Part shown: positions 1 to 9,861 of the stretch, in pieces
Layout: each line of letters starts with the position of its first letter
Position numbering within the stretch: position 1 is the first letter of the stretch
NCBI GenBank assembly: GCA_029782295.1
Contig: JAKOVB010000045.1
Coordinates: 22,672 to 86,671, forward strand
Reading direction: 5' to 3'
Length of the DNA stretch: 64,000 nt
Origin: Pseudomonadota bacterium
GTDB taxonomy: Bacteria; Pseudomonadota; Gammaproteobacteria; Burkholderiales; Methylophilaceae
Made by a program: the position numbers and the translations under genes
Notes under the pieces: generated by a model
Seen by the model: the letters and a program-made list of their open reading frames with translations, nothing else
The model's database searches: none
What the model was told of the DNA's origin: nothing

Positions 1-1077
1 CATGTACTTGAACGCGATGCTTTCCTTGCCGCTACCGTTGAGGACCACGTCCTGCACTTCCTCGGTGAGGTTCTCGAAGGTCGTGTCCAGGTCAAAGCCG
101 TAGTGCTCGCTCAGGCCTTGCAACATCTGGAAATAGAACTGGTTGCGCCGGTCCCAGCCCTTGATGGCGCCGGCCGCCAGGGAGAGGTGCGGAAAGGCGA
201 CGACGCGCTTGGGGTCGAAGAAGCTGATCTGGCCCAGGCCGTCGCATTTGGGGCAGGCGCCCATCGGGTTATTGAACGAGAACAGGCGAGGCTCGAGTTC
301 CTGCAGCGAGTAATTGCAGAGCGGGCAGGCAAACTTGGCGCTGAACAGGTGCTCCTTGCCGGAATCCATCTCGACGGCCAGCGCGCGCCCGTCGGCGAGG
401 CGCAGGGCCGTCTCGAAAGATTCCGCCAGACGTTGCTTCACGTCCTCGCGGATCTTGAGCCGGTCGACGACGACATCGACGTCGTGCTTGGTGGTCTTGG
501 CCAGTTTTGGCGGGTTGTCCAGTTCGTAGGTGGTGCCGTCCACGCGGACCCGGACGAACCCCTGGGCGCGGAGTTCCTCGAACAGATCGATCTGTTCGCC
601 TTTCCGGTTGGAGACGACCGGGGCCAGGATCATCAGTTTGGTGTCTTCCGGCAATGCCATGACGGCGTCCACCATCTGCGACACGCTTTGCGCAGCCAGC
701 GTGATGCCGTGCTCCGGGCACTCAGGATCTCCCGCGCGGGCGAACAGCAGGCGCAGGTAATCATGGATTTCGGTGACGGTGCCCACCGTCGAGCGCGGAT
801 TATGGGAGGTGGATTTCTGTTCGATGGAAATCGCCGGGGACAACCCTTCGATCAGGTCGACGTCGGGTTTCTCCATGCGCGCCAGAAACTGGCGTGCGTA
901 GGCAGATAACGATTCGACGTAACGGCGCTGACCCTCGGCGTACAAGGTGTCGAACGCAAGTGAGGACTTACCTGACCCGGAAAGACCGGTGATGACAATC
1001 ATCTGGTTGCGGGGCAGGTCCAGCGAAACGTTCTTCAAGTTGTGCGTACGTGCACCGCGGATACGGATGGAATCCAT
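1..1077 (-). CDS. uvrA: UvrA, excinuclease ABC subunit A (N-terminal part; gene runs off the left edge)
   Basis: This is the damage-recognition ATPase of nucleotide excision repair, which works with UvrB in the cytoplasm. The first 359 codons are present. The protein begins [17 protein letters not shown], followed at about residue 33 by the Walker A motif GLSGSGKSS, then [20 protein letters not shown] and [16 protein letters not shown], all hallmark UvrA blocks. The first zinc-binding region ([19 protein letters not shown], then CPKCDGLG) lies near residues 254-283. The gene diverges from the MFS transporter gene with a 75-base gap. I saw no clear LexA box in that gap. Identification is secure; only the C-terminal two thirds are missing. 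Confidence 0.97.
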   Translation of the reverse strand, partial: MDSIRIRGARTHNLKNVSLDLPRNQMIVITGLSGSGKSSLAFDTLYAEGQRRYVESLSAYARQFLARMEKPDVDLIEGLSPAISIEQKSTSHNPRSTVGTVTEIHDYLRLLFARAGDPECPEHGITLAAQSVSQMVDAVMALPEDTKLMILAPVVSNRKGEQIDLFEELRAQGFVRVRVDGTTYELDNPPKLAKTTKHDVDVVVDRLKIREDVKQRLAESFETALRLADGRALAVEMDSGKEHLFSAKFACPLCNYSLQELEPRLFSFNNPMGACPKCDGLGQISFFDPKRVVAFPHLSLAAGAIKGWDRRNQFYFQMLQGLSEHYGFDLDTTFENLTEEVQDVVLNGSGKESIAFKYM

Positions 1078-1152
1078 GACACTCAATTTCAGGCAAAAAA
1101 GCTAACCTGTTAATATACGCAATTTGCTGCAAAAAACCCAAGTAAATTCGAG

Positions 1153-2532
1153 ATGTCGCTACCTGAACGCATGACCCCCCGCGAACTACGCGCTAGCCTG
1201 AGCCTGGCCTCGATCTATGGCCTCCGCATGCTCGGCATGTTCCTGATCCTGCCGATCTTTGCCATTTACGCCGAAACCCTGCCCGGCGGGGCCAGCCACC
1301 TGATGATCGGACTGGCGCTCGGTGCCTATGGCCTGACCCAGGCCATTTTCCAGTTGCCGTTCGGCATGGCGTCCGACCGCTATGGGCGCAAGAAAGTGAT
1401 TTATTTCGGACTGCTGCTGTTCGCCATCGGGAGCATCGTTGCCGCGCTGGCTCAGGATATTTCCATGATCATTCTGGGACGGGCGATCCAGGGGGCTGGT
1501 GCCGTGTCGGCAGCCGTCACCGCTCTGGTGGCCGACCTCACCAGCGAGCAACACCGTACCAAGGCCATGGCCATGATCGGCGGCACGATCGGGATCACGT
1601 TCGCCTTTTCCCTGGTCGCAGGTCCCGCCCTGAATCAGTGGATCGGTATTCCCGGAATATTTGCCCTGACCGGGGTGCTTTCCGTGCTGGCCATGCTGGT
1701 CGTGCGTTTCGTCGTGCCCGATCCGCGTGTCAGTCGCTTTCACTCCGACGCCGAGGCGACGCCCGCCAAACTGGGCGAAGTGCTGCGCAACCGCGAGCTG
1801 CTCCGCCTGAACTTCGGTATTTTCTCGCTGCATGCGGCGCAGATGGCGATGTTCGTGGTGGTGCCGTTCGCCCTCAAGAAATCGGGTGGGCTGGACGAGA
1901 ACCATCACTGGCAGGTTTATCTGCCGATCATGGTCAGCGCCTTCGTGCTGATGGTGCCGGCGATTATCTACGGGGAAAAGAAAGCGCAACTCAAGCGCGT
2001 GTTCGTGTCCTCGATCGCCCTGATGCTGGGTGCGCAGATGCTGTTCGCGTTCTCCATCGACTTCTTCTGGGGCATCGTGGCGTCGCTGACGGCGTACTTT
2101 ATCGCGTTTAACATCCTGGAAGCCAGCCTGCCTTCCATCATCTCCAAAATCGCCCCGGCTGCCTCCAAGGGGACTGCCATCGGTGTGTATAATACTTCGC
2201 AGTCACTGGGGGTGTTCCTGGGCGGCACGCTAGGCGGCTGGTTGTCGCATGCCTACGGATACTCGGCCGTATTCGCGTTCTGCAGCGTACTGATGGCGAT
2301 GTGGCTGCTGTTCGCGGTCAGCATGAAGGCACCTCCGGCAGTGAAGAGCCGCATGTTCCATCTCGAGGAAATGTCGGCGCAACAAGGGGTTGAACTGGCG
2401 CGCAGGCTATCCGGGCTGCGCGGCGTTCGCGAGGCGGTGGTGCTGGCGGACGAAGGCGTGGCTCTGCTGAAGGTGGACATGCACGACTGGGATGAGCAGG
2501 CCGCAGTAAAAATAATCGAAAAGGGAGAATGA
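1153..2532 (+). CDS. MFS transporter, YajR-like, with C-terminal ferredoxin-like domain
   Basis: An inner-membrane major facilitator protein of 459 residues. About twelve hydrophobic segments span residues 15-395, with the MFS motif A block [16 protein letters not shown] between the second and third helices. After the last helix there is a soluble tail of about 60 residues ([29 protein letters not shown]). It resembles the small YAM domain of E. coli YajR, which has the same overall length. The substrate is unknown; YajR-type proteins are usually annotated as drug/proton exporters. The gene sits directly upstream of ssb with one base between stop and start, an arrangement common in Betaproteobacteria (uvrA, MFS, ssb). 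Confidence 0.88.
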   Translation: MSLPERMTPRELRASLSLASIYGLRMLGMFLILPIFAIYAETLPGGASHLMIGLALGAYGLTQAIFQLPFGMASDRYGRKKVIYFGLLLFAIGSIVAALAQDISMIILGRAIQGAGAVSAAVTALVADLTSEQHRTKAMAMIGGTIGITFAFSLVAGPALNQWIGIPGIFALTGVLSVLAMLVVRFVVPDPRVSRFHSDAEATPAKLGEVLRNRELLRLNFGIFSLHAAQMAMFVVVPFALKKSGGLDENHHWQVYLPIMVSAFVLMVPAIIYGEKKAQLKRVFVSSIALMLGAQMLFAFSIDFFWGIVASLTAYFIAFNILEASLPSIISKIAPAASKGTAIGVYNTSQSLGVFLGGTLGGWLSHAYGYSAVFAFCSVLMAMWLLFAVSMKAPPAVKSRMFHLEEMSAQQGVELARRLSGLRGVREAVVLADEGVALLKVDMHDWDEQAAVKIIEKGE

Positions 2533-2533
2533 C

Positions 2534-3013
2534 ATGGCGTCAGTAAACAAATGCATTTTTATCGGCAATCTCGGACGTGACCCGGAGATCCGTTATATGC
2601 CGAGCGGCGACGCAATGGCGAACTTCTCCATCGCATGTACGGATACTTTCAAGGGCAAGGACGGCTCCCGCCAGGAACGCACCGAGTGGGTACGCATTGT
2701 CATGTTCGGCAAGCAGGCCGAGATTGCAGGCGAATACCTGAAGAAAGGTTCGCCGGTTTATATCGAGGGCCGCCTGCAGACCCGCAAGTGGCAGAACAAG
2801 GAAGGTCAGGACCAGTACACCACTGAAATCGTGGCGGATCGCATGCAAATGCTGGGCGGCCGTTCCGGCGGCGGCAATGCTTTCGAAGTGATGGATGGCG
2901 GTGACGAGGCGCCGCGTCAATCCGCCCCGCGCCAGCAGGCCTCTGCAGCCAGCAAACCCGCTGCAGGCGGCGGTTCCGGCTTCGACGATTTCGAGGACGA
3001 TATTCCGTTCTGA
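2534..3013 (+). CDS. ssb: Single-stranded DNA-binding protein
   Basis: SSB coats single-stranded DNA during replication, recombination and repair. The 159-residue protein begins [34 protein letters not shown], the classic OB-fold start, and continues through [14 protein letters not shown] and the GRLQTRKWQ strand. A glycine/serine/alanine-rich linker (residues 115-148) precedes the acidic tip DDFEDDIPF, the conserved C-terminal peptide that recruits partner proteins such as the chi subunit of DNA polymerase III (holC is also in this window). A factor-independent terminator follows. Confidence 0.98.
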   Translation: MASVNKCIFIGNLGRDPEIRYMPSGDAMANFSIACTDTFKGKDGSRQERTEWVRIVMFGKQAEIAGEYLKKGSPVYIEGRLQTRKWQNKEGQDQYTTEIVADRMQMLGGRSGGGNAFEVMDGGDEAPRQSAPRQQASAASKPAAGGGSGFDDFEDDIPF

Positions 3014-3040
3014 TCGTCAGGAGACTTCAGCAGTCCACCA

Positions 3041-3075
3041 ACCCCGAATGATCGTCAGGATCATCGGGGTTTTTT
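3041..3075 (+). terminator. Rho-independent terminator after ssb
   Basis: The arms ACCCCGAATGATC and GATCATCGGGGT (one bulged A) close a small loop and are followed by six T residues. The position 28 bases after the ssb stop fits termination of the yajR-like/ssb unit. The stem may also serve the converging minus-strand operon that ends at 3074. Confidence 0.8.
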
Positions 3076-3463
3076 ATCGGGCGAGATATTGGCGCCATCC
3101 GCCGTAGGCCGTGATGTCCTGTGCTTTTTCGATCGCGTAATGTTCGCACAGGAACCCTTGCACCCAATGGCCATCCGCCAACTCCACCCGGCCGATCCCG
3201 AGCGGGGCTGGGATCAGGTCGACGAACGCGCCATACCGGGAAATCGGTAGCGCCCAGACTTCGAGCGCGATCATGCCGCCCTGCTGGTTGACCCTGAGCA
3301 TGCCGGGGCGCGGGGGGTGGAAGTCTGCCAGATGGTAGAGCCTGTAATTCGCCGAAGTCGTCGTTTTCTCGATCAGCCTGCCCCCCAGTTTCACCAACTG
3401 TTCGTTCAGGGGGAGTCCGCTCATGTGAGCACCACAGACGGCAATATGCACGAAGTCGATCAA
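3074..3463 (-). CDS. Stand-alone C-terminal domain of allophanate hydrolase (AtzF-C)
   Basis: The 129-residue protein reads IAVCGAHMSGLPLNEQL, then YRLYHLADFHPPRPGMLRV, IALEVWALPISRYGAFVDLIPAPLGIGRVELADG and GFLCEHYAIEKAQDITAYGGWR. These are the successive blocks of the C-terminal domain of allophanate hydrolase, which has a gamma-glutamylcyclotransferase-like fold. In characterised AtzF/DUR1 proteins this domain follows the amidase in one chain of about 600 residues and takes part in converting allophanate to two ammonia and CO2. Here it is a separate gene. The start is a TTG overlapping the upstream stop (TTGA), chosen because AGGAGA lies 7 bases upstream and translation begins immediately before the first conserved strand. 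It is the last gene of the operon. Confidence 0.88.
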   Translation of the reverse strand: MIDFVHIAVCGAHMSGLPLNEQLVKLGGRLIEKTTTSANYRLYHLADFHPPRPGMLRVNQQGGMIALEVWALPISRYGAFVDLIPAPLGIGRVELADGHWVQGFLCEHYAIEKAQDITAYGGWRQYLAR

Positions 3464-4194
3464 TTTTTTTCTCCTGATAGGGGTGTCCAGTCATTCCTGT
3501 CCGCAAGCAGGCATCCCTCCCGCCAGGGCAGGGTGGAATGCAGGATGCGCATGGCATGGCCATCGCACTGACCAAATGAAATTTCGAAATCGGCCAGGTG
3601 CTGCATTTCGTCGTGGCTCGCATCCCCGGCAGCGACCCTGGCCCACAGGTAGCCGGCACGGGCCGGGGCGATGGAGCGCGGCCGACCAAACATGAAAAAT
3701 TCCCCTGCCCGTAGCAGCCATTGCCGCGATGCTCCATTCAATCTGGAGGCGGCGGAGAACTGACCGTTGGCCAGGGACACTCTTTGCCATCGTTCGATGT
3801 AGCGTTGTGTGACGCCCGACTCGAGCAGAGCGTCCTGGTCAAAGTGCATTCGGCCGATATCGCGGCTGCCGCTGGGCCGATAATCCACGATGCGGTGCCA
3901 CTCGCATTGCGCCCCATCCACTTCGGTGATCCCGATGAAGCCCTCCTGTTGCAACAACCATTGCAGCTGCCGGGTTGAGCATTGCGCCAGGCTGTGGATA
4001 TCCGAGAAGTCCGGGCGGTTGGCCGGGATGCGCAGGTCGGCATGCCAGTGTCCGGTCTGTAGCCAGAACACCAGCGTATCGACATCGTGTGTTTCGTCAG
4101 ACTCCAATAACGTGCGGCGCCATAATCCCCGGTAGCGGGTCGGTACCTCGTTCCACGATGCTGGATCAGTGGGGGGCGTTGTCGAGGGTTTCAT
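3460..4194 (-). CDS. Conserved hypothetical protein between the two halves of allophanate hydrolase
   Basis: I do not recognise this 244-residue protein with confidence. It has no signal peptide or membrane segment and is rich in tryptophan. The N-terminal part (RYRGLWRRTLLESDE, then VFWLQTGHWHADLRIPANRPDF) and a middle part (EWHRIVDYRPSGSRDIGRMHFD) look like strands of a compact beta-rich or lipocalin-like fold; a distant relation to HRI1-type proteins is possible but unproven. The start ATG lies 29 bases inside the end of the amidase gene, and the stop overlaps the TTG start of the AtzF-C gene, so the three are probably translationally coupled. Its place between two pieces of one enzyme suggests a role in allophanate hydrolysis, for example as a subunit or as an enzyme for an intermediate. 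Confidence 0.75.
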   Translation of the reverse strand: MKPSTTPPTDPASWNEVPTRYRGLWRRTLLESDETHDVDTLVFWLQTGHWHADLRIPANRPDFSDIHSLAQCSTRQLQWLLQQEGFIGITEVDGAQCEWHRIVDYRPSGSRDIGRMHFDQDALLESGVTQRYIERWQRVSLANGQFSAASRLNGASRQWLLRAGEFFMFGRPRSIAPARAGYLWARVAAGDASHDEMQHLADFEISFGQCDGHAMRILHSTLPWREGCLLADRNDWTPLSGEKN

Positions 4195-5509
4195 GCAATC
4201 GCCCCCCCAGTTGTAGCAGCGCCGCGTCGCAGAATGCCGGCGCGGCCAGGGTGACACCGAATGGCAAGCCGTCGCGCTGGAAACCGGCGGGTACGGCAAT
4301 CGCGGAAAGATCCAGCAGGTTCATGAAGTTGGTGTAATAGCCGAGGTTGCTGTTGGTCCGGACCGGGTCGGCTTCAACTTCCGCAATCGTATAAATGGTG
4401 CCTGCGGTCGGCGTGAGCAGGACATCGATCTCGTTCCAAACGGGTTCGTTCACGCGCTGCAGGGCTTTCAGTCGGTAAAGCGCCGAGAAGGTGTCGGCCG
4501 CGGTGAAACGACTGGCCCCGGCAATAATCTGGCGCGTGACCGGAAACAGCGATTCCGACCTGGTTTCGATGAAGTCGCGGATGGCGGCGTAGCGTTCGGC
4601 GACCCAGGGGCCCTCGTACAGCAGGCGTGCGGTTTCGAGGAACGGGGCGAAATCGATCTCGACAGGCTGGCCTCCCAGTCCTTCCATGCGATGGATGGCA
4701 TCCCGGAACAATTGAGGGGTTTCCGTATTGCCGAAAAACGCGAGTTGATCCTCCCTCGGGACGCCGAACCTGAAACCGGACGGCATGCTTCTGCCGCTGC
4801 CGGCCTGACGCGAATAGGGGTCATCGGCATCGAATCCCTGGGCGACGTCGAGCACTGCGCCGGCATCTGCGGCATTCCTGGCGAAGATGGATACGCAATC
4901 CAGGGTACGACAGGCCGGGACAACGCCTGAGGTGCTGATCAAACCGCAACTGGGCTTGTGCCCGACCAGATTGTTGAATGCCGCAGGGACGCGACCGGAA
5001 CCCGCCGTGTCCGTCCCCAGGCTGAAACTGGCGAATCCCAGTGCCACTGCTACCGCAGAGCCGGCGCTGGATCCGCCCGAAATATAGTCCGGGTCGATGC
5101 TGTTTCGACCTGGGCCATAGGGCGAGCGGGCTCCTACCAGACCGGTGGCGAACTGGTCGAGGTTGGTCTTGCCGACCGGGATCGCGCCTGCTTCGATCAG
5201 CTTCCGGACGACCGTGGCGCTCTTCTCCGGTGTGTAGGCAAAGTCAGGGCATGCCGCCGTGGTGGGGATTCCCGCCAGGTCGATATTGTCCTTGATGGCA
5301 AACGGGATGCCGTACAAAGGCAGGGCGCCCGGATCGAGCGTCTGCAGCCTGGCGGCATACCCCATCATTTCATCCCGCGAGAGACGCCGGATCCAGACGT
5401 GATGGCGATCTTCGCCGGACAGCAGGTCGTCCAGGTATTCGACCATTTTGGTCGGGGTGAGGTCGCCGGCAAGATAGGCCAGGCGCAATGCACTGATACG
5501 CATATCCAT
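4166..5509 (-). CDS. atzF: Allophanate hydrolase, amidase part (AtzF N-terminal domain only)
   Basis: An amidase-signature enzyme of 447 residues. The Ser-cisSer-Lys triad is visible: lysine about 73 in PFAIKDNID, the cis-serine about 148 in GGSSAGSAVAVA, and the nucleophile serine about 171 in GTDTAGSGRVPA. The wording around the active site (DNIDLAGIPTTAACPDFAYTPE, GLISTSGVVPACRTLDCVSIFA) is that of allophanate hydrolase rather than of Glu-tRNA amidotransferase GatA. Normal allophanate hydrolases have about 600 residues; this one stops after the amidase domain, and the missing C-terminal domain is the separate gene at 3074-3463. It follows the carboxylase gene by 7 bases, as expected for the next step of the pathway. 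Confidence 0.9.
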   Translation of the reverse strand: MDMRISALRLAYLAGDLTPTKMVEYLDDLLSGEDRHHVWIRRLSRDEMMGYAARLQTLDPGALPLYGIPFAIKDNIDLAGIPTTAACPDFAYTPEKSATVVRKLIEAGAIPVGKTNLDQFATGLVGARSPYGPGRNSIDPDYISGGSSAGSAVAVALGFASFSLGTDTAGSGRVPAAFNNLVGHKPSCGLISTSGVVPACRTLDCVSIFARNAADAGAVLDVAQGFDADDPYSRQAGSGRSMPSGFRFGVPREDQLAFFGNTETPQLFRDAIHRMEGLGGQPVEIDFAPFLETARLLYEGPWVAERYAAIRDFIETRSESLFPVTRQIIAGASRFTAADTFSALYRLKALQRVNEPVWNEIDVLLTPTAGTIYTIAEVEADPVRTNSNLGYYTNFMNLLDLSAIAVPAGFQRDGLPFGVTLAAPAFCDAALLQLGGRLHETLDNAPH

Positions 5510-5516
5510 GATGAAT

Positions 5517-8500
5517 TCAACTTTCCGTTTGAATGACGAACAGGTCCTGGCCGGCGGTCACCTGACCACCTTCGTGACAGAACACATGGGTGACTTCTCC
5601 ATCTGCCGGCGCCGTGACGCTGATTTCCATTTTCATGGATTCCACGATCACGACCGTGTCGCCCTGTCTGACACGATCCCCGGGCTTGACCTTGACCTGC
5701 CAGAGGTTGCCTGCAACGTGGGAGGCCACGGCACGGCTGTTGGCAGGCAGGTCAAGCTCGCTGTCCGGGCCGGCGCCTGCCACGTCATGGTCGCTGGAGT
5801 AGTGCGCCTGCCCCGTGGCGATCCAGCGTTCGCGCTCGGCATCGAATGCGGCTTGCTGGGCAGTCTTGAACGCGCTGATGGCGCCGGCGTTCTCGTCCAG
5901 GAAACGGTTGTATTCGCGCAGGCTGAAGGTTTGCTCCTCGATCCTGAGCTTGAATTTACCGCGCGGGAAGTCTTCCCGGATCTGCAGCAGTTCTTCGGCC
6001 GTGACCGGATAGAAGCGGATCTGGTCGAAGAAGCGTAGCAGCCAGGGCTTGCCCTCCGTGAAGTCGGCGGTCTGGTGCCAGCGGTTCCACATTTGCAGGG
6101 TGCGGCCAACGAACTGGTAGCCGCCGGGCCCTTCCATGCCGTAGACACACATGTAGGCCCCGCCGATACCGACGGCGTTTTCCGGCGTCCAGGTGCGTGC
6201 CGGGTTGTACTTGGTCGTGACCAGGCGATGGCGCGGATCCACCGGCGTCGCGACGGGCGCTCCCAGGTAAACGTCGCCCAGCCCGAGCGTCAGGTAACTG
6301 GCACCGAAGACGATCTGTTTGACGTCCTCGATGCTGCCCAGTCCGTTGATGCGACGGATGAATTCGATATTGCTCGGACACCATGGCGCATCCTTGCGTA
6401 CCGATTGCATGTACTTTTCGATGGCCAGCTGGGTCGCCTGGTCATCCCAGGAGAGCGGCAAGTGCACGATGCGGGTCGGTACCTGCATGTCTTCGATCGC
6501 GGGCAGTTCACGCTCGGCGTGCGCCAGGATATCCATCAGGCGATCCAGCGGGAGCTGGCGCCCGTCGTAGTGCACCTGCAAAGAACGTATGCCAGGCGTC
6601 AGGTCCAGGATGCCCGGAATGGCCTGTTTCTCCAGCCAGGTCATGAGGGCGTGGACACGGAAGCGCAAGTTGAGATCCAGCACCAGCGGTCCATATTCGA
6701 CCAGCAGGTTGCGGTCGCCCGCCTGACGGTAGGTCACGGCAATCTGCCCTGGTGTTTCCGGGATCTGATCCAGCAAAGGGGTATGGGGCGTGGTGGTGGA
6801 AGGCACTTGCTGCACCGGCAATGCACGCAGCGTCTCCACTTGTGCGTCCTGTTGCCGTTCCATCCTGACCGCTTCCGCTTGCGTCAGACGCTTGAACCTG
6901 ACGGTATCGCCCGGCTTGAGCTGGCCCATTTTCCAGAGTTCTGCCTGCACGATGGTGGCCGGACACACGAAGCCGCCCAGGCTGGGTCCGTCCGGTCCCA
7001 GGATGACCGGCATGTCGCCCGTGAAGTCCACGGTGCCAATAGCGTAGGCATTGTCGTGGATGTTGGAGGGGTGCAACCCGGCTTCCCCGCCGTCCTGGCG
7101 CGCCCATTGCGGCTTGGGGCCGATCAGGCGGACGCCGGTCCGGTTGGAGTTGTAGTGCACTTCCCAATCGGTACTGAAAAACATGTCGATGTCGGATTCG
7201 GTAAAGAAATCCGGCGCACCGTGCGGGCCGTAAAGCACGCCGATTTCCCAGGCATGGCCATAATCGGGCAATAGATCGGATGGTATCGATTGCGGTTGCC
7301 CCACCATCGGTTCGTGACGGCCGAGATGCAGCACGTCCCCGACGCGCAGGGTGCGGCCGCCATGCCCCCCGAACTGACCGAGCGTAAACGTGGATTTGCT
7401 ACCCAGGTAATCGGGCACGTCGAAACCGCCCTGTACGGCCAGATAGGTACGGCAACCGCCGCCGGCGATACTGCCGAGCTTGAGGATGCTGCCTGCCTTG
7501 ACGTGGCACGATTGCCAGCGGTTCAGCGGTACCCCATCCAGTTCGGCCTGCATCGGCGCACCGGCCAGTGCGATCACGGCGTCGCAGTTGAATTTCAGCG
7601 TCGGCCCGATCAGGGTCAGTTCCAGCGCTGCGACCCCTTCGTCATTGCCGGCCAGTCGGTTGGCGTATCTGAAGGCGAGATGATCCATGGGGCCGGATGG
7701 TGGCACGCCCACGGCCCAGTACCCCAGGCGTCCTGGGTAGTCCTGAACGGTGCTCTGCACACCGGGTTCCAGCACGTCGATGGTGGCCGGGCGGTAATGG
7801 AAAGCGTTGAGGTAGCGGGTGACCTGCCGTCCAGCTGGGAATACCGCGTCGTTCAGCACCTGACGCAGGTATTCCAGATTGGTTTCGATGCCATCCAGCC
7901 GCGTTTCGGCCAGTACGCCCCGCAACTTGCCGATCGCAGCATCGCGGTCTTCTGCATGGACGAGCACCTTGGCGACCAGCGGATCGTAGAAGGGGGAGAC
8001 CTCGCTGCCCTTTTCCACCCAGGTGTCGATGCGTGCGCCATCCGGGAACGAGACCTCGGTCAGTATGCCGCTGCAGGGCTGGAAGTTCTTGTTCGGATCT
8101 TCCGCGTAGACGCGTACCTGGATGGCGTGGCCATGGGGACGGTGCTGATAATCCGCCAGGGGCAGCGGCTCATCGGCCGCGACGCGAATCATCCACTCCA
8201 CCAGATCCAGACCGCTGACCAGTTCGGTGACCCCATGCTCGACCTGAAGGCGAGTGTTCACTTCCAGGAAATAGAATTCGCCGGTGTCGTTGTCATACAC
8301 GAACTCCACCGTTCCCGCGGAACGGTAGCCGATCGCCTGTCCCAGCTTGCGTGCGGTTTGCCACAGGCGTTGGCGCACGTCTTCCGCGATGTTCGGCGCA
8401 GGCGTTTCTTCGATGACTTTCTGGTTGCGTCGTTGCACCGAGCAGTCACGTTCGCCCAGAGCGATGACCTGTCCTTTGCCGTCCCCGAAAATCTGGACTT

Positions 8501-9125
8501 CGATGTGCCGTGCCGCCTGAACGTATTTCTCGAGGTAAAGGCCGCTTTCCTTGAAGTTGGCGCGCGACAGGCGCTGTACGGATTCGAACGCCTCGGTCAG
8601 CTGGTCGGCGCTCCAGATCAGCTGCATGCCGATGCCGCCGCCACCGGCGGTACTCTTGAGCATGACCGGGTAACCGATCCGGGCGGCTTCGGCCATGGCC
8701 TCGGTGGCGTCGGACAACAGGCCGGTCCCGGGCAGCAGGGGCACCTGATTGGCCGCGGCCAGTTCACGGGCAGTGTGCTTGAGCCCGAAATCGCGCATTT
8801 GCTGCGGGGTCGGGCCGATGAAAGCGATGCCTGCAGCCTCGCAGGCCTCGGCAAAGCCGGGGTTCTCGGACAGGAAGCCGTAGCCGGGATGGATCGCCTG
8901 TGCGCCTGTCGAACGGGCGGCGGCCAGGATGTTGTCGACGTTGAGATAACTTTCGCCGGCAGGTGCCGGTCCGACGCAGATCGCCTCGTCAGCTTCCAGG
9001 ACGTGGCGCGCCTGGGCATCCGCCTCGGAATACACGGCGACGGAAGCCACCCCCATGCGCTTTAACGTACGCATGATGCGGCAGGCGATTTCGCCACGAT
9101 TGGCGATCAAAACCTTTTTAAACAT
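5517..9125 (-). CDS. uca: Urea carboxylase family enzyme, probably a guanidine carboxylase
   Basis: A 1202-residue biotin-dependent carboxylase. Residues 1-450 are biotin carboxylase ([21 protein letters not shown], the ATP-grasp loop [27 protein letters not shown]). About 460-1080 is the carboxyltransferase (KipI/KipA-like blocks such as [22 protein letters not shown] and [22 protein letters not shown]). The last 80 residues are a biotinyl domain with the modified lysine at about 1165 in ESMKMEI. Family members carboxylate urea or guanidine. The two DUF1989 genes upstream and the guanidine-II riboswitch in the leader point to guanidine as substrate. The start at MFKK is preferred over an in-frame ATG 45 bases upstream because GGGAGAG lies 9 bases before it and the upstream ATG would lie inside the riboswitch hairpin region. 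Confidence 0.93.
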   Translation of the reverse strand: MFKKVLIANRGEIACRIMRTLKRMGVASVAVYSEADAQARHVLEADEAICVGPAPAGESYLNVDNILAAARSTGAQAIHPGYGFLSENPGFAEACEAAGIAFIGPTPQQMRDFGLKHTARELAAANQVPLLPGTGLLSDATEAMAEAARIGYPVMLKSTAGGGGIGMQLIWSADQLTEAFESVQRLSRANFKESGLYLEKYVQAARHIEVQIFGDGKGQVIALGERDCSVQRRNQKVIEETPAPNIAEDVRQRLWQTARKLGQAIGYRSAGTVEFVYDNDTGEFYFLEVNTRLQVEHGVTELVSGLDLVEWMIRVAADEPLPLADYQHRPHGHAIQVRVYAEDPNKNFQPCSGILTEVSFPDGARIDTWVEKGSEVSPFYDPLVAKVLVHAEDRDAAIGKLRGVLAETRLDGIETNLEYLRQVLNDAVFPAGRQVTRYLNAFHYRPATIDVLEPGVQSTVQDYPGRLGYWAVGVPPSGPMDHLAFRYANRLAGNDEGVAALELTLIGPTLKFNCDAVIALAGAPMQAELDGVPLNRWQSCHVKAGSILKLGSIAGGGCRTYLAVQGGFDVPDYLGSKSTFTLGQFGGHGGRTLRVGDVLHLGRHEPMVGQPQSIPSDLLPDYGHAWEIGVLYGPHGAPDFFTESDIDMFFSTDWEVHYNSNRTGVRLIGPKPQWARQDGGEAGLHPSNIHDNAYAIGTVDFTGDMPVILGPDGPSLGGFVCPATIVQAELWKMGQLKPGDTVRFKRLTQAEAVRMERQQDAQVETLRALPVQQVPSTTTPHTPLLDQIPETPGQIAVTYRQAGDRNLLVEYGPLVLDLNLRFRVHALMTWLEKQAIPGILDLTPGIRSLQVHYDGRQLPLDRLMDILAHAERELPAIEDMQVPTRIVHLPLSWDDQATQLAIEKYMQSVRKDAPWCPSNIEFIRRINGLGSIEDVKQIVFGASYLTLGLGDVYLGAPVATPVDPRHRLVTTKYNPARTWTPENAVGIGGAYMCVYGMEGPGGYQFVGRTLQMWNRWHQTADFTEGKPWLLRFFDQIRFYPVTAEELLQIREDFPRGKFKLRIEEQTFSLREYNRFLDENAGAISAFKTAQQAAFDAERERWIATGQAHYSSDHDVAGAGPDSELDLPANSRAVASHVAGNLWQVKVKPGDRVRQGDTVVIVESMKMEISVTAPADGEVTHVFCHEGGQVTAGQDLFVIQTES

Positions 9126-9198
9126 GATAACGGGCTCTCCCGGGATTACGGGCGGGTCGTCCCGCCTCATTCTGGTTCATGCGCCGGGTCGTCCCGGC
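9126..9198 (-). promoter_or_regulatory. Guanidine-II (mini-ykkC) riboswitch before the carboxylase gene
   Basis: Read on the minus strand, hairpin P1 is GCCGGG-ACGA-CCCGGC (9198-9183), a 16-base linker follows, and hairpin P2 is GGCGGG-ACGA-CCCGCC (9166-9151). Both stems are perfect 6-bp GC helices and both loops are ACGA. Paired hairpins with ACGR loops a short distance apart are the defining feature of the guanidine-II class, which binds guanidinium and usually frees the ribosome-binding site. The Shine-Dalgarno GGGAGAG (9141-9135) lies 10 bases after P2 and 9 bases before the ATG, and can itself fold into a small CGGG-AGAG-CCCG hairpin. The element fills the gap that begins right after the stop codon of the preceding gene. 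Confidence 0.93.
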
Positions 9199-9202
9199 GG
9201 GA

Positions 9203-9859
9203 TTACCCTTGCAAATCCCATACCAGCATGCGAACCGGCGTCGGGTTGTAGGCATTGCAGGGATTGTTGAGTTGCGGGCAGTTGGACACCAGCACCACGA
9301 CATCCATCTCCGCACGCATCTCGACGTACTTGCCGGGCGCCGAAATGCCGTCTGCGAATGTCAGTCCGCCGTCCGGCGTGACCGGCACGTTCATGAAGAA
9401 ATTGATGTTGGCCGTGATGTCGCGTTTGGTCATGTTCCGGTGCAATGCACAATTACAGTGCGCAAGTGCATGCATGAAATTGTCGCGGCAGCTGTGCATG
9501 GGGCGTTTGTCCAGGGCGTAGCGCACGGTATTGCTTTCCGCCGCACAGGCGCCGCCCAGCGTGTCGTGACGACCACAGGTGTCGGCGACGATGGTGAGCA
9601 GCGGGTTCCCCTCGGTGCTGTAGAGCACCGAGCCGGTCGTGAGATACAGTCGACCCTGGCGCTGGATGGTGTCGACCGCGCTGTAGCGCTCTTCCGGATC
9701 GTCGGCGTTGTAGAACAGGGTGTCGACGGCCTGATTGCCTTCGAGATCGAGAATACGGAACACCTGGCCCTTTTTGACTACGCCCATCCAGGGCTCCCCT
9801 GCCGGGCAGGTTTCATCCAGTATGGCGTGTTCGGGCAGTAAATTGCTTGTCGTCAACAT
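9203..9859 (-). CDS. cgdB: DUF1989 protein UAAP2; carboxyguanidine deiminase subunit
   Basis: The 218-residue protein matches urea carboxylase-associated protein 2: [73 protein letters not shown] and [23 protein letters not shown]1 and UAAP2 have been shown in other bacteria to form a heterodimeric carboxyguanidine deiminase (CgdAB), which turns carboxyguanidine into allophanate and ammonia. The earlier name reflects their constant location beside urea/guanidine carboxylase. The gene follows its partner with a 2-base gap. Its stop codon is 4 bases before the riboswitch. The A/B assignment of the symbol is by order and similarity and less certain than the family. Confidence 0.9.
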   Translation of the reverse strand: MLTTSNLLPEHAILDETCPAGEPWMGVVKKGQVFRILDLEGNQAVDTLFYNADDPEERYSAVDTIQRQGRLYLTTGSVLYSTEGNPLLTIVADTCGRHDTLGGACAAESNTVRYALDKRPMHSCRDNFMHALAHCNCALHRNMTKRDITANINFFMNVPVTPDGGLTFADGISAPGKYVEMRAEMDVVVLVSNCPQLNNPCNAYNPTPVRMLVWDLQG

Positions 9860-9861
9860 GA

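Noticed and set aside
103..909. Long open frame on the plus strand (268 codons)
   Set aside because: It is antisense to uvrA, whose protein is unmistakable on the minus strand; the translation resembles no protein family.
1078..1152. LexA box between uvrA and the MFS gene
   Set aside because: CTGT is present at 1109 but no ACAG follows at the required spacing.
7500..7520. Sigma-54-like TGGCACG...TTGCC inside the carboxylase gene
   Set aside because: Spacing between the two elements is wrong and the site lies within coding sequence in the opposite orientation to the operon.
7290..9065. 591-codon open frame on the plus strand
   Set aside because: Antisense shadow of the carboxylase gene in GC-rich sequence; the reverse strand encodes a complete biotin carboxylase domain.
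5517..9125. Plain urea carboxylase in a urea amidolyase pathway
   Set aside because: The guanidine-II riboswitch and the two DUF1989 (CgdAB-type) genes favour guanidine; urea as a second substrate is not excluded.
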